A stretch of DNA of 64,000 nucleotides, from positions 310,001-374,000 of the forward strand of contig NZ_JBIZWA010000002.1 in the NCBI RefSeq assembly GCF_044769865.1, given 5' to 3'. Both the position numbers and the translations under genes were made by a program. Positions 1 through 6,661 of this stretch are shown here, in pieces. Within the stretch, counting starts at the first letter, position 1, and each line of letters starts with the position of its first letter. The DNA is from Homoserinimonas sp044769865. GTDB lineage: Bacteria; Actinomycetota; Actinomycetes; Actinomycetales; Microbacteriaceae. The notes below the pieces were generated by a model. That model searched no databases. It was given only the letters and a program-made list of their open reading frames with translations, and was not told the DNA's origin.

Positions 1-1
1 C

Positions 2-493
2 GCGCGCTACCCGTTCCGTCGTTCCTCACTCGTGCTGGGGATCGTCGCTTGCACGGTCGTTGCGTGGCTCGTCGTGCTTGCACAGACCTCGCCTCCGCCC
101 TTCTGGCTCGTCTGCATGCTCATCATCGTGCTCGGAGCTGGGGGGCCCGGTTCCCTCATCGGCTTCGAGTTCGCTCGGAGCTTCAACCCGCTGCGAAGCC
201 ATGGCTCCGCCACGGGCATCGTCAACGTGGGTGGTTTCGTTGCGAGCCTGACGATGATGTTCCTGATCGGGATGACGCTCGATGCCGTCTCGGGAGACGC
301 TGGCGAGGGACTTTACAGTTGGCAGTCGTTCAGGGTCGCCTTCGCCACGCAGTTCCTCGTGCTCGCGGTCGGGACGGGTTTCATCCTGCACACTCGTCGC
401 CTCACGCGGCGACGCCTGAAGGACGACGAGGGAATAGAAGTGGGGCCACTGTGGGTTGCTCTCTACAGAGCCCTTCGGCGCAAGCGAGGCTGA
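2..493 (+). CDS. MFS transporter, C-terminal part (5' end outside window)
   Basis: The reading frame is open from the first bases of the window to a TGA at 491-493, so the N-terminal part lies upstream. The visible ~163 residues hold hydrophobic segments (ca. residues 12-45, 70-95 and 110-132) separated by short Gly/Ser loops. A basic cytoplasmic tail follows, rich in Arg and ending in RALRRKRG. The loop FARSFNPLRSHGSATGIVN followed by a Gly-rich helix is typical of the C-terminal half of major facilitator permeases, as in nitrate or sugar-type MFS. The substrate cannot be told from this fragment. It ends 169 bp before sigA, and no obvious terminator separates them. Confidence 0.8.
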   Translation, partial: ARYPFRRSSLVLGIVACTVVAWLVVLAQTSPPPFWLVCMLIIVLGAGGPGSLIGFEFARSFNPLRSHGSATGIVNVGGFVASLTMMFLIGMTLDAVSGDAGEGLYSWQSFRVAFATQFLVLAVGTGFILHTRRLTRRRLKDDEGIEVGPLWVALYRALRRKRG

Positions 494-527
494 GCCGCAC
501 CCCGTGGAGTGGCCTCCCGGCAAAGCG

Positions 528-536
528 TGCAATAAT
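528..536 (+). promoter_or_regulatory. Candidate extended -10 promoter upstream of sigA
   Basis: TGCAATAAT lies in an otherwise GC-rich gap and fits an extended -10 element (TGn followed by AATAAT, five of six matches to TATAAT). It sits inside a short palindrome, GCAATAATTGC (529-539). No good -35 is seen. It would give a leader of about 120 nt before the sigA ATG at 663. A TTGACA at 600-605 is not followed by a -10 at usable spacing. Confidence 0.35.
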
Positions 537-662
537 TGCTGTTTGAGACCCGTTCGATGGTCCGATTGCCATTTGCGATGATGTCGCTGGCTCCCGGACT
601 TGACATGGGTCTTAGTGCTGCCCGAAGGGAAGGCACGATCCTCCCGAAAGAAAGGTAACCGC

Positions 663-1955
663 ATGGCTACCCGCACCACATCCAAGGCTACGAAGGCCAC
701 GGCCGCCGAGTCCGACACTGTGATCGACCCGGTCGACCAGCAGCCGTCGGAGACGCCGGCGGCAGCCAAGAAGGCTCCCGCCAAGAAGAAGCCTGCCGCG
801 AAGAAGTCGACGGATGCTGCGCCCAAGGCGCCAGCCAAGTCACGCGCGAAGAAGAAGGCTGCTGAGGAGCCCATCGAGGTACCCGAGGCAGACGGTGTGG
901 TCGCCGACGACGTGGATGAGGACGGCGCGACTTCGGGCGAAAACAGTAGCGCAAACGACGAGAAGCTGCCCACGGGCGCGATCGTGCTCTCGATGGCAGA
1001 CGAGGACGATGAGGTTCCCGTCTACTCGGCCACGATCACGGGTGCGACGGCTGACCCTGTCAAGGACTACCTGAAGCAGATCGGTAAGGTCGCTCTCCTC
1101 AACGCCGCCGAGGAGGTCGAGCTCGCCATGCGTATTGAGGCGGGCCTGTTCGCCGAGGACAAGCTCGCAAACGAGGGCGACAAGCTTTCACCCGCTCAGA
1201 AGCGCGAGCTGCAGTGGGTCGCAAAGGACGGGCAGCGCGCCAAGAGTCACCTGCTCGGTGCCAACCTCCGCCTCGTCGTCTCGCTGGCCAAGCGCTACAC
1301 GGGACGAGGCATGCAGTTCCTCGACCTCATCCAGGAAGGAAACCTGGGCCTTATTCGTGCTGTTGAGAAGTTCGACTACACGAAGGGCTTCAAGTTCTCG
1401 ACCTACGCGACCTGGTGGATCCGTCAGGCCATCACGCGCGCCATGGCTGACCAGGCGCGCACGATCCGTATCCCGGTCCACATGGTCGAGGTCATCAACA
1501 AGCTTGCGCGAGTGCAGCGCCAGATGCTGCAGGACCTGGGCCGAGAGCCCACTCCGGAGGAGCTGAGCCGCGAACTCGACATGACGCCCGAGAAGGTCGT
1601 CGAGGTGCAGAAGTACGGTCGCGAGCCGATCTCGCTCCACACGCCGCTCGGCGAGGATGGCGACAGCGAGTTCGGTGACCTCATCGAGGACACCGAGGCC
1701 GTCGTTCCGGCGGACGCCGTGGGGTTCACGATGCTGCAGAAGCAGCTCGAATCGCTTCTTGACTCGCTCTCGGAGCGTGAGGCTGGCGTCATCCGCATGC
1801 GATTCGGGCTGGGGGACGGCATGCCGAAGACCCTGGACCAGATCGGCGACACCTTCGGCGTGACTCGCGAACGCATCCGCCAGATCGAGTCGAAGACCAT
1901 GGCCAAGCTTCGCCATCCGTCCCGGTCGCAGTCGCTCCGGGACTACCTTGAGTAG
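663..1955 (+). CDS. sigA: Primary RNA polymerase sigma factor (SigA/RpoD)
   Basis: This is the housekeeping sigma-70 factor of 430 residues. The first ~110 residues are a low-complexity Lys/Ala-rich extension with AKK repeats, common in actinobacterial SigA. Region 1.2 follows (DPVKDYLKQIGKVALL). Regions 2.1-2.4 hold the RPBT motif LIQEGNLGLIRAVEKFDY, the -10 reading helix and TYATWWIRQAITRA. Region 3 comes next, and region 4 has the helix-turn-helix (DQIGDTFGVTRERIRQIES), ending in RSQSLRDYLE. The ATG at 663 is preferred because GAAAGGTAAC lies just upstream and the protein then begins MATRTTSK. An in-frame upstream start at 600 has no ribosome site. The TAG overlaps the TTG start of the next gene by 8 nt, so sigA probably heads an operon. 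Confidence 0.97.
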   Translation: MATRTTSKATKATAAESDTVIDPVDQQPSETPAAAKKAPAKKKPAAKKSTDAAPKAPAKSRAKKKAAEEPIEVPEADGVVADDVDEDGATSGENSSANDEKLPTGAIVLSMADEDDEVPVYSATITGATADPVKDYLKQIGKVALLNAAEEVELAMRIEAGLFAEDKLANEGDKLSPAQKRELQWVAKDGQRAKSHLLGANLRLVVSLAKRYTGRGMQFLDLIQEGNLGLIRAVEKFDYTKGFKFSTYATWWIRQAITRAMADQARTIRIPVHMVEVINKLARVQRQMLQDLGREPTPEELSRELDMTPEKVVEVQKYGREPISLHTPLGEDGDSEFGDLIEDTEAVVPADAVGFTMLQKQLESLLDSLSEREAGVIRMRFGLGDGMPKTLDQIGDTFGVTRERIRQIESKTMAKLRHPSRSQSLRDYLE

Positions 1956-3273
1956 GCCCCCGAAGCCTCTCGGAACGCGGCCGTCTGCCGCCAGGTACTT
2001 CATCCCGATCCTGGCAGGCAAGGTCGTTCGGCTGCTCGCGCGGCTGAGGGGAGGCGGCTCGGCGTTCCCCGGATACGTGACGCTCAAGCTCGCGCCGCGA
2101 TTCCTGCATGACATCACGAGGCAGTTCCCTCACGGCAACGTCTTCGTGCTCGGGTCGAACGGCAAGTCCACGACGACCCACATGCTCACGTCGATCATGC
2201 GCGCGCACGGCCTTACCGTCTTCACGAATCCCTCTGGGGGCAACCTTCCCCAGGGAATCGCGTCGTCCCTGCTCGGACAGGTCAGCCTCTCCGGTCGCCT
2301 CAAGGCTGACATCGGGGTGATCGAGGTCGATGAGGCGTTCGGCAAGGTCATCGCAGAAGCGCTGACCCCCTCGGCGGCCGTGATCCTCAACCTGCAGATC
2401 GACCAGATCTACCGCTTCCACGAGCCCGAGCGGGTGGCTGGCATGTTCCGGGACATCGTCGCCGAGGTGAGTGACGTCGTCGTACTCAACCGGGATGACC
2501 ACTTCCTCCGCACGCTCGCGGGCCGGCTCGAAGAAGAAGGTCGTCTCGACCTCGGCTTCTTCGGGCTCACCGATGAGGCCGTGGCGTCCGCGCCACACGG
2601 CCAGGTCATCGCGCGGGACTACGAGAACGAGTCCATCGCCGCAGACGCCGTGCGCGAGGTCTACGCCGAGGTGCAGGCCGTCGACGGTGCGACCGCGACG
2701 ATCGCGTTCGATGGCGTTGCACGCAGCATGCGGCTCTCGGCGCGAGGACTGCACTACGCGGTCGACGCGGCGGCCGCCATCACGCTTGCCCGCAAGGTGC
2801 TCGGTGAGCGGTTCTCGCTCGACACCGCGATCTCGGCCCTCGAGTCGGCGAAGCCCGTCTACGGCCGCGGCGAGACGGTGCAGCACAACGGCCAAGAGCT
2901 TGAGATCCTTCTGCTCAAGAACCTCGCGAGCTTCCAGATGAACGTCGACTACCTCGACGGCGCTCCCGAATCAGTCATGATCGCGCTCGACGAGGGCAGC
3001 AAGGACCTGTCCTGGCTCTACGCGGCGGATGTCTCGAAGTTCTCCCACGTCGACGTTGTCTCGGGGCCGAAGGCCGCCTTCATGGCCCTTCGCCTCGCCT
3101 ACGACAACATCGACTACGGCACTGTCGAACCCGACCTCGAGAAGGCGCTCAAGACGATGCTCGCCTCGGAGCTGCCCTCCGACGGCAAGCGAACGCTCAT
3201 CCTCGACTATGACCAGATGATCCTCGCGCGCAAGCTCCTCGGACACAGCGACCTGGAACGAGGCGCATCATGA
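1948..3273 (+). CDS. MurT-like Mur ligase without the zinc ribbon
   Basis: This 441-residue Mur-ligase-fold protein is of the MurT type (lipid II isoglutaminyl synthase ligase subunit, Mur middle domain plus DUF1727). The ATP P-loop GSNGKSTTT is intact at residues 69-77, and IEVDEAF at 125-131 supplies the Mur acidic residues. The C-terminal domain carries DEGSKDLSWLY, matching the MurT DvSWiWD region. Canonical MurT carries a four-cysteine zinc ribbon, but this sequence contains no cysteine at all. The TTG start at 1948 overlaps sigA by 8 nt and the stop overlaps the next gene as ATGA. Known MurT enzymes phosphorylate the alpha-carboxyl of D-Glu in lipid II and use ammonia from GatD. With an inactive-looking GatD next door (3270-4022), I infer a different nucleophile. 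Family assignment is firm; the reaction is not. Confidence 0.85.
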   Translation: MSRPPKPLGTRPSAARYFIPILAGKVVRLLARLRGGGSAFPGYVTLKLAPRFLHDITRQFPHGNVFVLGSNGKSTTTHMLTSIMRAHGLTVFTNPSGGNLPQGIASSLLGQVSLSGRLKADIGVIEVDEAFGKVIAEALTPSAAVILNLQIDQIYRFHEPERVAGMFRDIVAEVSDVVVLNRDDHFLRTLAGRLEEEGRLDLGFFGLTDEAVASAPHGQVIARDYENESIAADAVREVYAEVQAVDGATATIAFDGVARSMRLSARGLHYAVDAAAAITLARKVLGERFSLDTAISALESAKPVYGRGETVQHNGQELEILLLKNLASFQMNVDYLDGAPESVMIALDEGSKDLSWLYAADVSKFSHVDVVSGPKAAFMALRLAYDNIDYGTVEPDLEKALKTMLASELPSDGKRTLILDYDQMILARKLLGHSDLERGAS

Positions 3274-4022
3274 CCCAGCTGACGATTCTCGAGCTCTTCC
3301 CCGAGCATTTGGCGGTCAACGGCGACATGGGGAATGTCATCGTGCTGCGTGAGCGCTTGCGCCTCGCCGGCATCGACGTCACCCACGTGAAGCACAATCC
3401 GGGCGACGACCTGCCTGACGATGTCGACATCGTCACGGTCGGCACTGGGCCAGCATCCGCTCTCCGTGTCCTGGAAGCGTCGGCGCAGGCGATCGGCGAC
3501 CGCCTCCGTGGCTGGCGCGACGACGGCGTGCCCATGCTCGCGGTGACCGCCGGCATGCAGTTGCTCGGCTCGCGCGTCACCATGCCGGGCGGCGCCGTGC
3601 TCGAAGGCGCCGGCGTGCTGGCGATTGAGACGGATGCTTCGGCCGACCGTGTCGTCACGAACTGCTTCGTCATCGATCACGCAGAACTCGGTCGCCTCAT
3701 CGGCGTCGAGAACCACGGTTCGACCATGGCACTGACCGGCCCGGTGACGGAAGCGTTCGGCACGGCGGTCACGGGGCGTGGGAACGGCCACGCGAAGCAC
3801 GAGGGCGCGCGGGCTGCGAATGTGATCGGCACGCATCTCCAGGGTCCGGTGCTCGCGATGAACCCCGTGCTCGCTGACCACCTGATCGAGCTCGCCTGCG
3901 AACGAAAGGGCATCTCCTACTCGCGGAACGAGGGCCACGCCAAGCTCGACTCGCTTGCGCTTGAGTGCCGCCGCATCCTCGCGCGCTCCGCGAACGTCGC
4001 CGTCGATCGCCCCGCCTCCTGA
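3270..4022 (+). CDS. GatD-like class I glutamine amidotransferase fold lacking catalytic residues
   Basis: This 250-residue protein is of the CobB/CobQ-type GatD family, the usual partner of MurT. The fold is recognisable from LELFPEHLAVNGDMGN near the start, ENHG at 148-151 and GRGNG at 169-173. The nucleophile elbow, normally A-[VI]-C-G-G-[YF]-Q-L-L-G, reads AVTAGMQLLG, so the Cys position is Thr93. The His motif GTYLHGP reads GTHLQGP, so the catalytic His position is Gln191; a His lies two residues earlier at the Tyr position. Glutaminase activity is therefore unlikely. The ATG overlaps the MurT-like stop by 4 nt, implying translational coupling and probably a complex. It may act as a structural or substrate-docking subunit. 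Confidence 0.85.
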   Translation: MTQLTILELFPEHLAVNGDMGNVIVLRERLRLAGIDVTHVKHNPGDDLPDDVDIVTVGTGPASALRVLEASAQAIGDRLRGWRDDGVPMLAVTAGMQLLGSRVTMPGGAVLEGAGVLAIETDASADRVVTNCFVIDHAELGRLIGVENHGSTMALTGPVTEAFGTAVTGRGNGHAKHEGARAANVIGTHLQGPVLAMNPVLADHLIELACERKGISYSRNEGHAKLDSLALECRRILARSANVAVDRPAS

Positions 4023-4031
4023 CAGCATCCG

Positions 4032-5123
4032 GTGACTGACGCGCTCGGCGATGCCACTGCGGGGGAGCCCTATGTCTTCCCCAAGGGATGCACGCGGCTC
4101 GCGTTCGTCTCGAAGCAGGTCGTCGAAGACAACCTCCGCGCTCTCCGTCGCGAAGCTTTTGGTGCCGGTGTTCTGATCGATCTCTCTTCGGAGGCCTGGG
4201 GGCACGGGCTCGTGGATGCCGCCCGCGCGGTGACCTCGGTGGAGCCATCAACGATCGCAGTATCGAATGTGGCAGATGGCATCGCCCTGCGGGGTGAGGG
4301 CATCGACGGTGAGATCGTCGTGTGGAACCTCCCGGCCACCGCCGCTCGTTACCAGCTTTCGGCATCCGGTCTCTCCGCTGCCGCATCGTCACCGCACGCG
4401 GTCGGTGTCGCCGTCCAAAGTGGCGCAGCACACGTTTGGCTCGATCTCGGCATCAAAGGCGTCGCCGGTGCGACCGCCCGCCCCGAACTCGAGGCATTCG
4501 CTCGTGCGCTGTCGGCGGCAGCCCAGGGGAGCGTCACTCTCTGTGCCAGCGACGCAAGGCTGTTGCATGATGCGGCCGGATTCTTCACCGCCAAGGGGAT
4601 CGAGGTGCGGGGGCTTGTATCTCCCGCGGGGCGGGACGGCGCACCCATCGAAGGCTCCGCGGGCCTCGTGCGCATCGGAGCCGAGGCCTTCGGCCTCAGC
4701 GAGACCCTCGCGCCCGCGCCCGTGAGCGTGCGGCCCGCCCTGAGTCTCAGAGCGCCGATCATCGCCCTCAAGGATGTCGACCGGGATGTTGGCGTCTCCT
4801 ACGGCTACACCTACCGCACCAGCCAGCCGACAACGCTCGCGTTGGTGCCGGTCGGCTACGGCGATGGTGTCGATCGTTCGCTCGGAAACCGAGCCCAGGT
4901 ACTCCTGCGCGGGCAGCGTCTGACGATCGCGGGCAGGGTCGCGATGGATGCGACTGTGCTCGACGTCGGTGCTCGAGGCGCTGACATCGGCGACGTGGTC
5001 GAGTTCTTCGGCGATCCCGCCGGGGGCGCGCCTTCGGCGCAGGACTATGCCGAGTTGCTCGGCGTCTCGAGCGCTGCTGTCGTCGCCGGCCTCACGGCGC
5101 GGGTGATGCGGAGGTGGACATGA
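4032..5123 (+). CDS. Alanine-racemase-fold protein, PLP lysine lost, C-terminal catalytic residues kept
   Basis: This 363-residue homologue of alanine racemase (Alr) has an N-terminal TIM barrel and a C-terminal beta domain. The PLP motif K-A-[DN]-A-Y-G-H-G reads SSEAWGHG at residues 52-59, so the Schiff-base Lys is Ser52 (codon TCT at 4185). The DTGMxRxG motif is degenerate (DLGIKGVA at 138-145), losing the counterparts of Bacillus Alr Arg136 and Lys129. In contrast, the C-terminal domain is well conserved: VSYG with Tyr257 (Tyr265 in Bacillus Alr), VGYGDG at 274-279 and MD at 305-306 (Met312). These are the residues an Alr subunit donates to its partner's site. The GTG start lies 9 bp after the GatD-like stop, and the gene overlaps the next one as ATGA. 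I infer it is the non-PLP half of a heterodimer with the following gene. Confidence 0.88.
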   Translation: MTDALGDATAGEPYVFPKGCTRLAFVSKQVVEDNLRALRREAFGAGVLIDLSSEAWGHGLVDAARAVTSVEPSTIAVSNVADGIALRGEGIDGEIVVWNLPATAARYQLSASGLSAAASSPHAVGVAVQSGAAHVWLDLGIKGVAGATARPELEAFARALSAAAQGSVTLCASDARLLHDAAGFFTAKGIEVRGLVSPAGRDGAPIEGSAGLVRIGAEAFGLSETLAPAPVSVRPALSLRAPIIALKDVDRDVGVSYGYTYRTSQPTTLALVPVGYGDGVDRSLGNRAQVLLRGQRLTIAGRVAMDATVLDVGARGADIGDVVEFFGDPAGGAPSAQDYAELLGVSSAAVVAGLTARVMRRWT

Positions 5124-6190
5124 CGAGCCAGGCAATAGTCGACCTCACGGCGTTCGGCAAGAACGTCAGGCACCTGCGCTCAGTAGTCGCGCCCGCCGAG
5201 CTCATGGTCGTGCTGAAGGCAGACGCCTACGGCCACGGCCTCGTGCCCATGGCTCGGGCAGCCGTCGAGGCGGGCGCCCAGCGCATCGGCGTGCTCGACG
5301 TGGATTCCGCCCTGGCCGTCCGCGAGGCCGGCGTCGGCACCGACACCATGGTCATGGCCTGGCAGTACGGCCCTTCCCAGGACTTCTGTGCGGCGGTCGC
5401 CGCTCAGGTCGACCTTGGCGTCTCCCAGCAGCACGAACTTCGGGCGATAGCGGATGCAGCGGGGTCGGCCACCGCATCCGTACACCTGAAGATCGATACC
5501 GGCTTGAACCGCAATGGCGCTGCTCCGCAGGACTGGCCAGCACTCGTATCCCTCGCGCGCTCGCTTCGCGATGCAGGGCGCATCCGGATCACCGGCGTGT
5601 GGTCGCACATCGCGGAGGCATCAGAGGACGAGGACACCGAGTCCATGCGGCGTTTCGAGCGAGCGATCGAGGTCGCAGGCGAGCTCGGGGTCGCCTTCGA
5701 GGTGCGCCATCTCGCCGCCAGCTCCGCCGGCCTCCGGCGCTCCGACATCAGGTACGACATGGTGCGGATGGGCGGGCACTGCTGGGGCATCCCATCCTTC
5801 GACGGCGTCACCCCGTCTCAGATCGGGATCATCCCGGTCATGACGCTGACCTCGGAGGTCACGAGCACATTCACGGAGCGTGGCGAGCGCATGGCGGTGC
5901 TGGCCCTGGGACACGCACAGGGCATCCCCGCGAAGGCGGCAGGCCGGGTCTCTGTGGCGATCGCAGGACGCCGCGCCCCGGTGCGCCATGTCGGAACCGA
6001 CTTCATGCTTGTGGCGGTGGATGAAACGGTGCGCGCCGGTGACATCGCCACACTCTTCGGAACCGGTGCGGGCGGAGAGCAGACCGTGCGGGAATGGGGA
6101 GACCTGACGGACACGCTCGGTGACGAGATCGTCACGCGCATTGCCCGAGGCGTGCCACGTCGCTACGTGGGCAGCGCCTCGGGGGAATGA
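5120..6190 (+). CDS. Alanine-racemase-fold protein with PLP site but no trans-donated tyrosine loop
   Basis: This 356-residue Alr homologue keeps the whole barrel-side active site: VVLKADAYGHG with Lys33 and Tyr37, HLKIDTGLNR with Lys124 and Arg131, SSAG at 201-204, and Arg216 in RMGGHCWG. A C-terminal Tyr349 corresponds to Tyr354 of Bacillus Alr. Its C-terminal domain is eroded. Between SEV (245-247) and LALGHAQG (261-268) about 16 residues are missing compared with ordinary Alr, removing the SYG tyrosine. GYADG has become GHAQG, and the MD motif is TD (293-294). The ATG at 5120 is chosen over a GTG at 5114 because it forms ATGA with the upstream stop and follows GGAGG. This is the PLP-carrying half of a predicted heterodimer with 4032-5123. 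The substrate is unknown and is not necessarily alanine. Confidence 0.88.
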   Translation: MTSQAIVDLTAFGKNVRHLRSVVAPAELMVVLKADAYGHGLVPMARAAVEAGAQRIGVLDVDSALAVREAGVGTDTMVMAWQYGPSQDFCAAVAAQVDLGVSQQHELRAIADAAGSATASVHLKIDTGLNRNGAAPQDWPALVSLARSLRDAGRIRITGVWSHIAEASEDEDTESMRRFERAIEVAGELGVAFEVRHLAASSAGLRRSDIRYDMVRMGGHCWGIPSFDGVTPSQIGIIPVMTLTSEVTSTFTERGERMAVLALGHAQGIPAKAAGRVSVAIAGRRAPVRHVGTDFMLVAVDETVRAGDIATLFGTGAGGEQTVREWGDLTDTLGDEIVTRIARGVPRRYVGSASGE

Positions 6191-6199
6191 CGTGCGGAG

Positions 6200-6424
6200 C
6201 TATGCCCTGCTGTCTTCGAGCAGGCGGCTCGACTCATCGAGCCACTCTGTGGCAACAGCCTCGAGCTTCTCCTGGTGACGGCGCCCGTGGTGGGCGCAGA
6301 ACAGAAGTTCGCTGTCACCGATCGCGACTCGGATATAGGCCTGGGCCCCGCAGCTGTCGCAACGGTCGGCAGCGGTCAACTGGTAGGAGTCTCGCTCCGT
6401 CGTCTCGGCTGAGATCTGAGACAT
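6200..6424 (-). CDS. Small zinc-binding-type protein, DUF7455 family
   Basis: This is a 74-residue actinobacterial protein with the family core LTAADRCDSCGAQAYIRV followed by LLFCAHHGRRH. The three Cys and two His of CxxC and CxHH could bind one zinc. It is usually found near sigA and the topoisomerase IV genes, and its function is unknown. The ATG at 6424 is chosen because GGAGGAGG lies 6 nt upstream; longer in-frame starts at 6505 and 6448 lack such a site. The gene is convergent with the racemase operon, with stops 9 bp apart. Confidence 0.8.
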   Translation of the reverse strand: MSQISAETTERDSYQLTAADRCDSCGAQAYIRVAIGDSELLFCAHHGRRHQEKLEAVATEWLDESSRLLEDSRA

Positions 6425-6443
6425 GGGTTCCTCCTCCGTCTTC

Positions 6444-6474
6444 GACATACGACGAAGTGATCGCCGTAGGTCAA
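6444..6474 (-). promoter_or_regulatory. Candidate promoter of the DUF7455 gene
   Basis: On the minus strand TTGACC (6474-6469) is followed after 19 bp by TATGTC (6449-6444). The start codon at 6424 lies about 20 nt downstream, with a GGAGGAGG ribosome site between. Spacing is slightly long and the -10 is weak. Confidence 0.35.
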
Positions 6475-6661
6475 TACAAGCACGCAAAGGCTGATTCGGG
6501 GGCATCCGTCTGCCGCATTTCGCTCACCGCGTAGCCAGGCGGGGAGCGGGTGTCGATGCCGGCCTGCCCGCTTGGCGCTGGATAGGCTTGACGACGGCGC
6601 AACCCGAGCCGCTTCCCGGCCTCCGTGCGCTCAAGCTTTCCCAGCTGAAGGAGTCCACTTC

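Noticed and set aside
600..605. TTGACA as the -35 of the sigA promoter
   Set aside because: No acceptable -10 lies 16-18 bp downstream, and the hexamer is only 58 bp before the start codon.
4032..6190. Annotating both racemase-fold genes as ordinary alanine racemases, or as one gene split by a frameshift
   Set aside because: Each encodes a full-length two-domain protein, and each lacks essential residues. They are paralogues with reciprocal losses, not halves of one gene.
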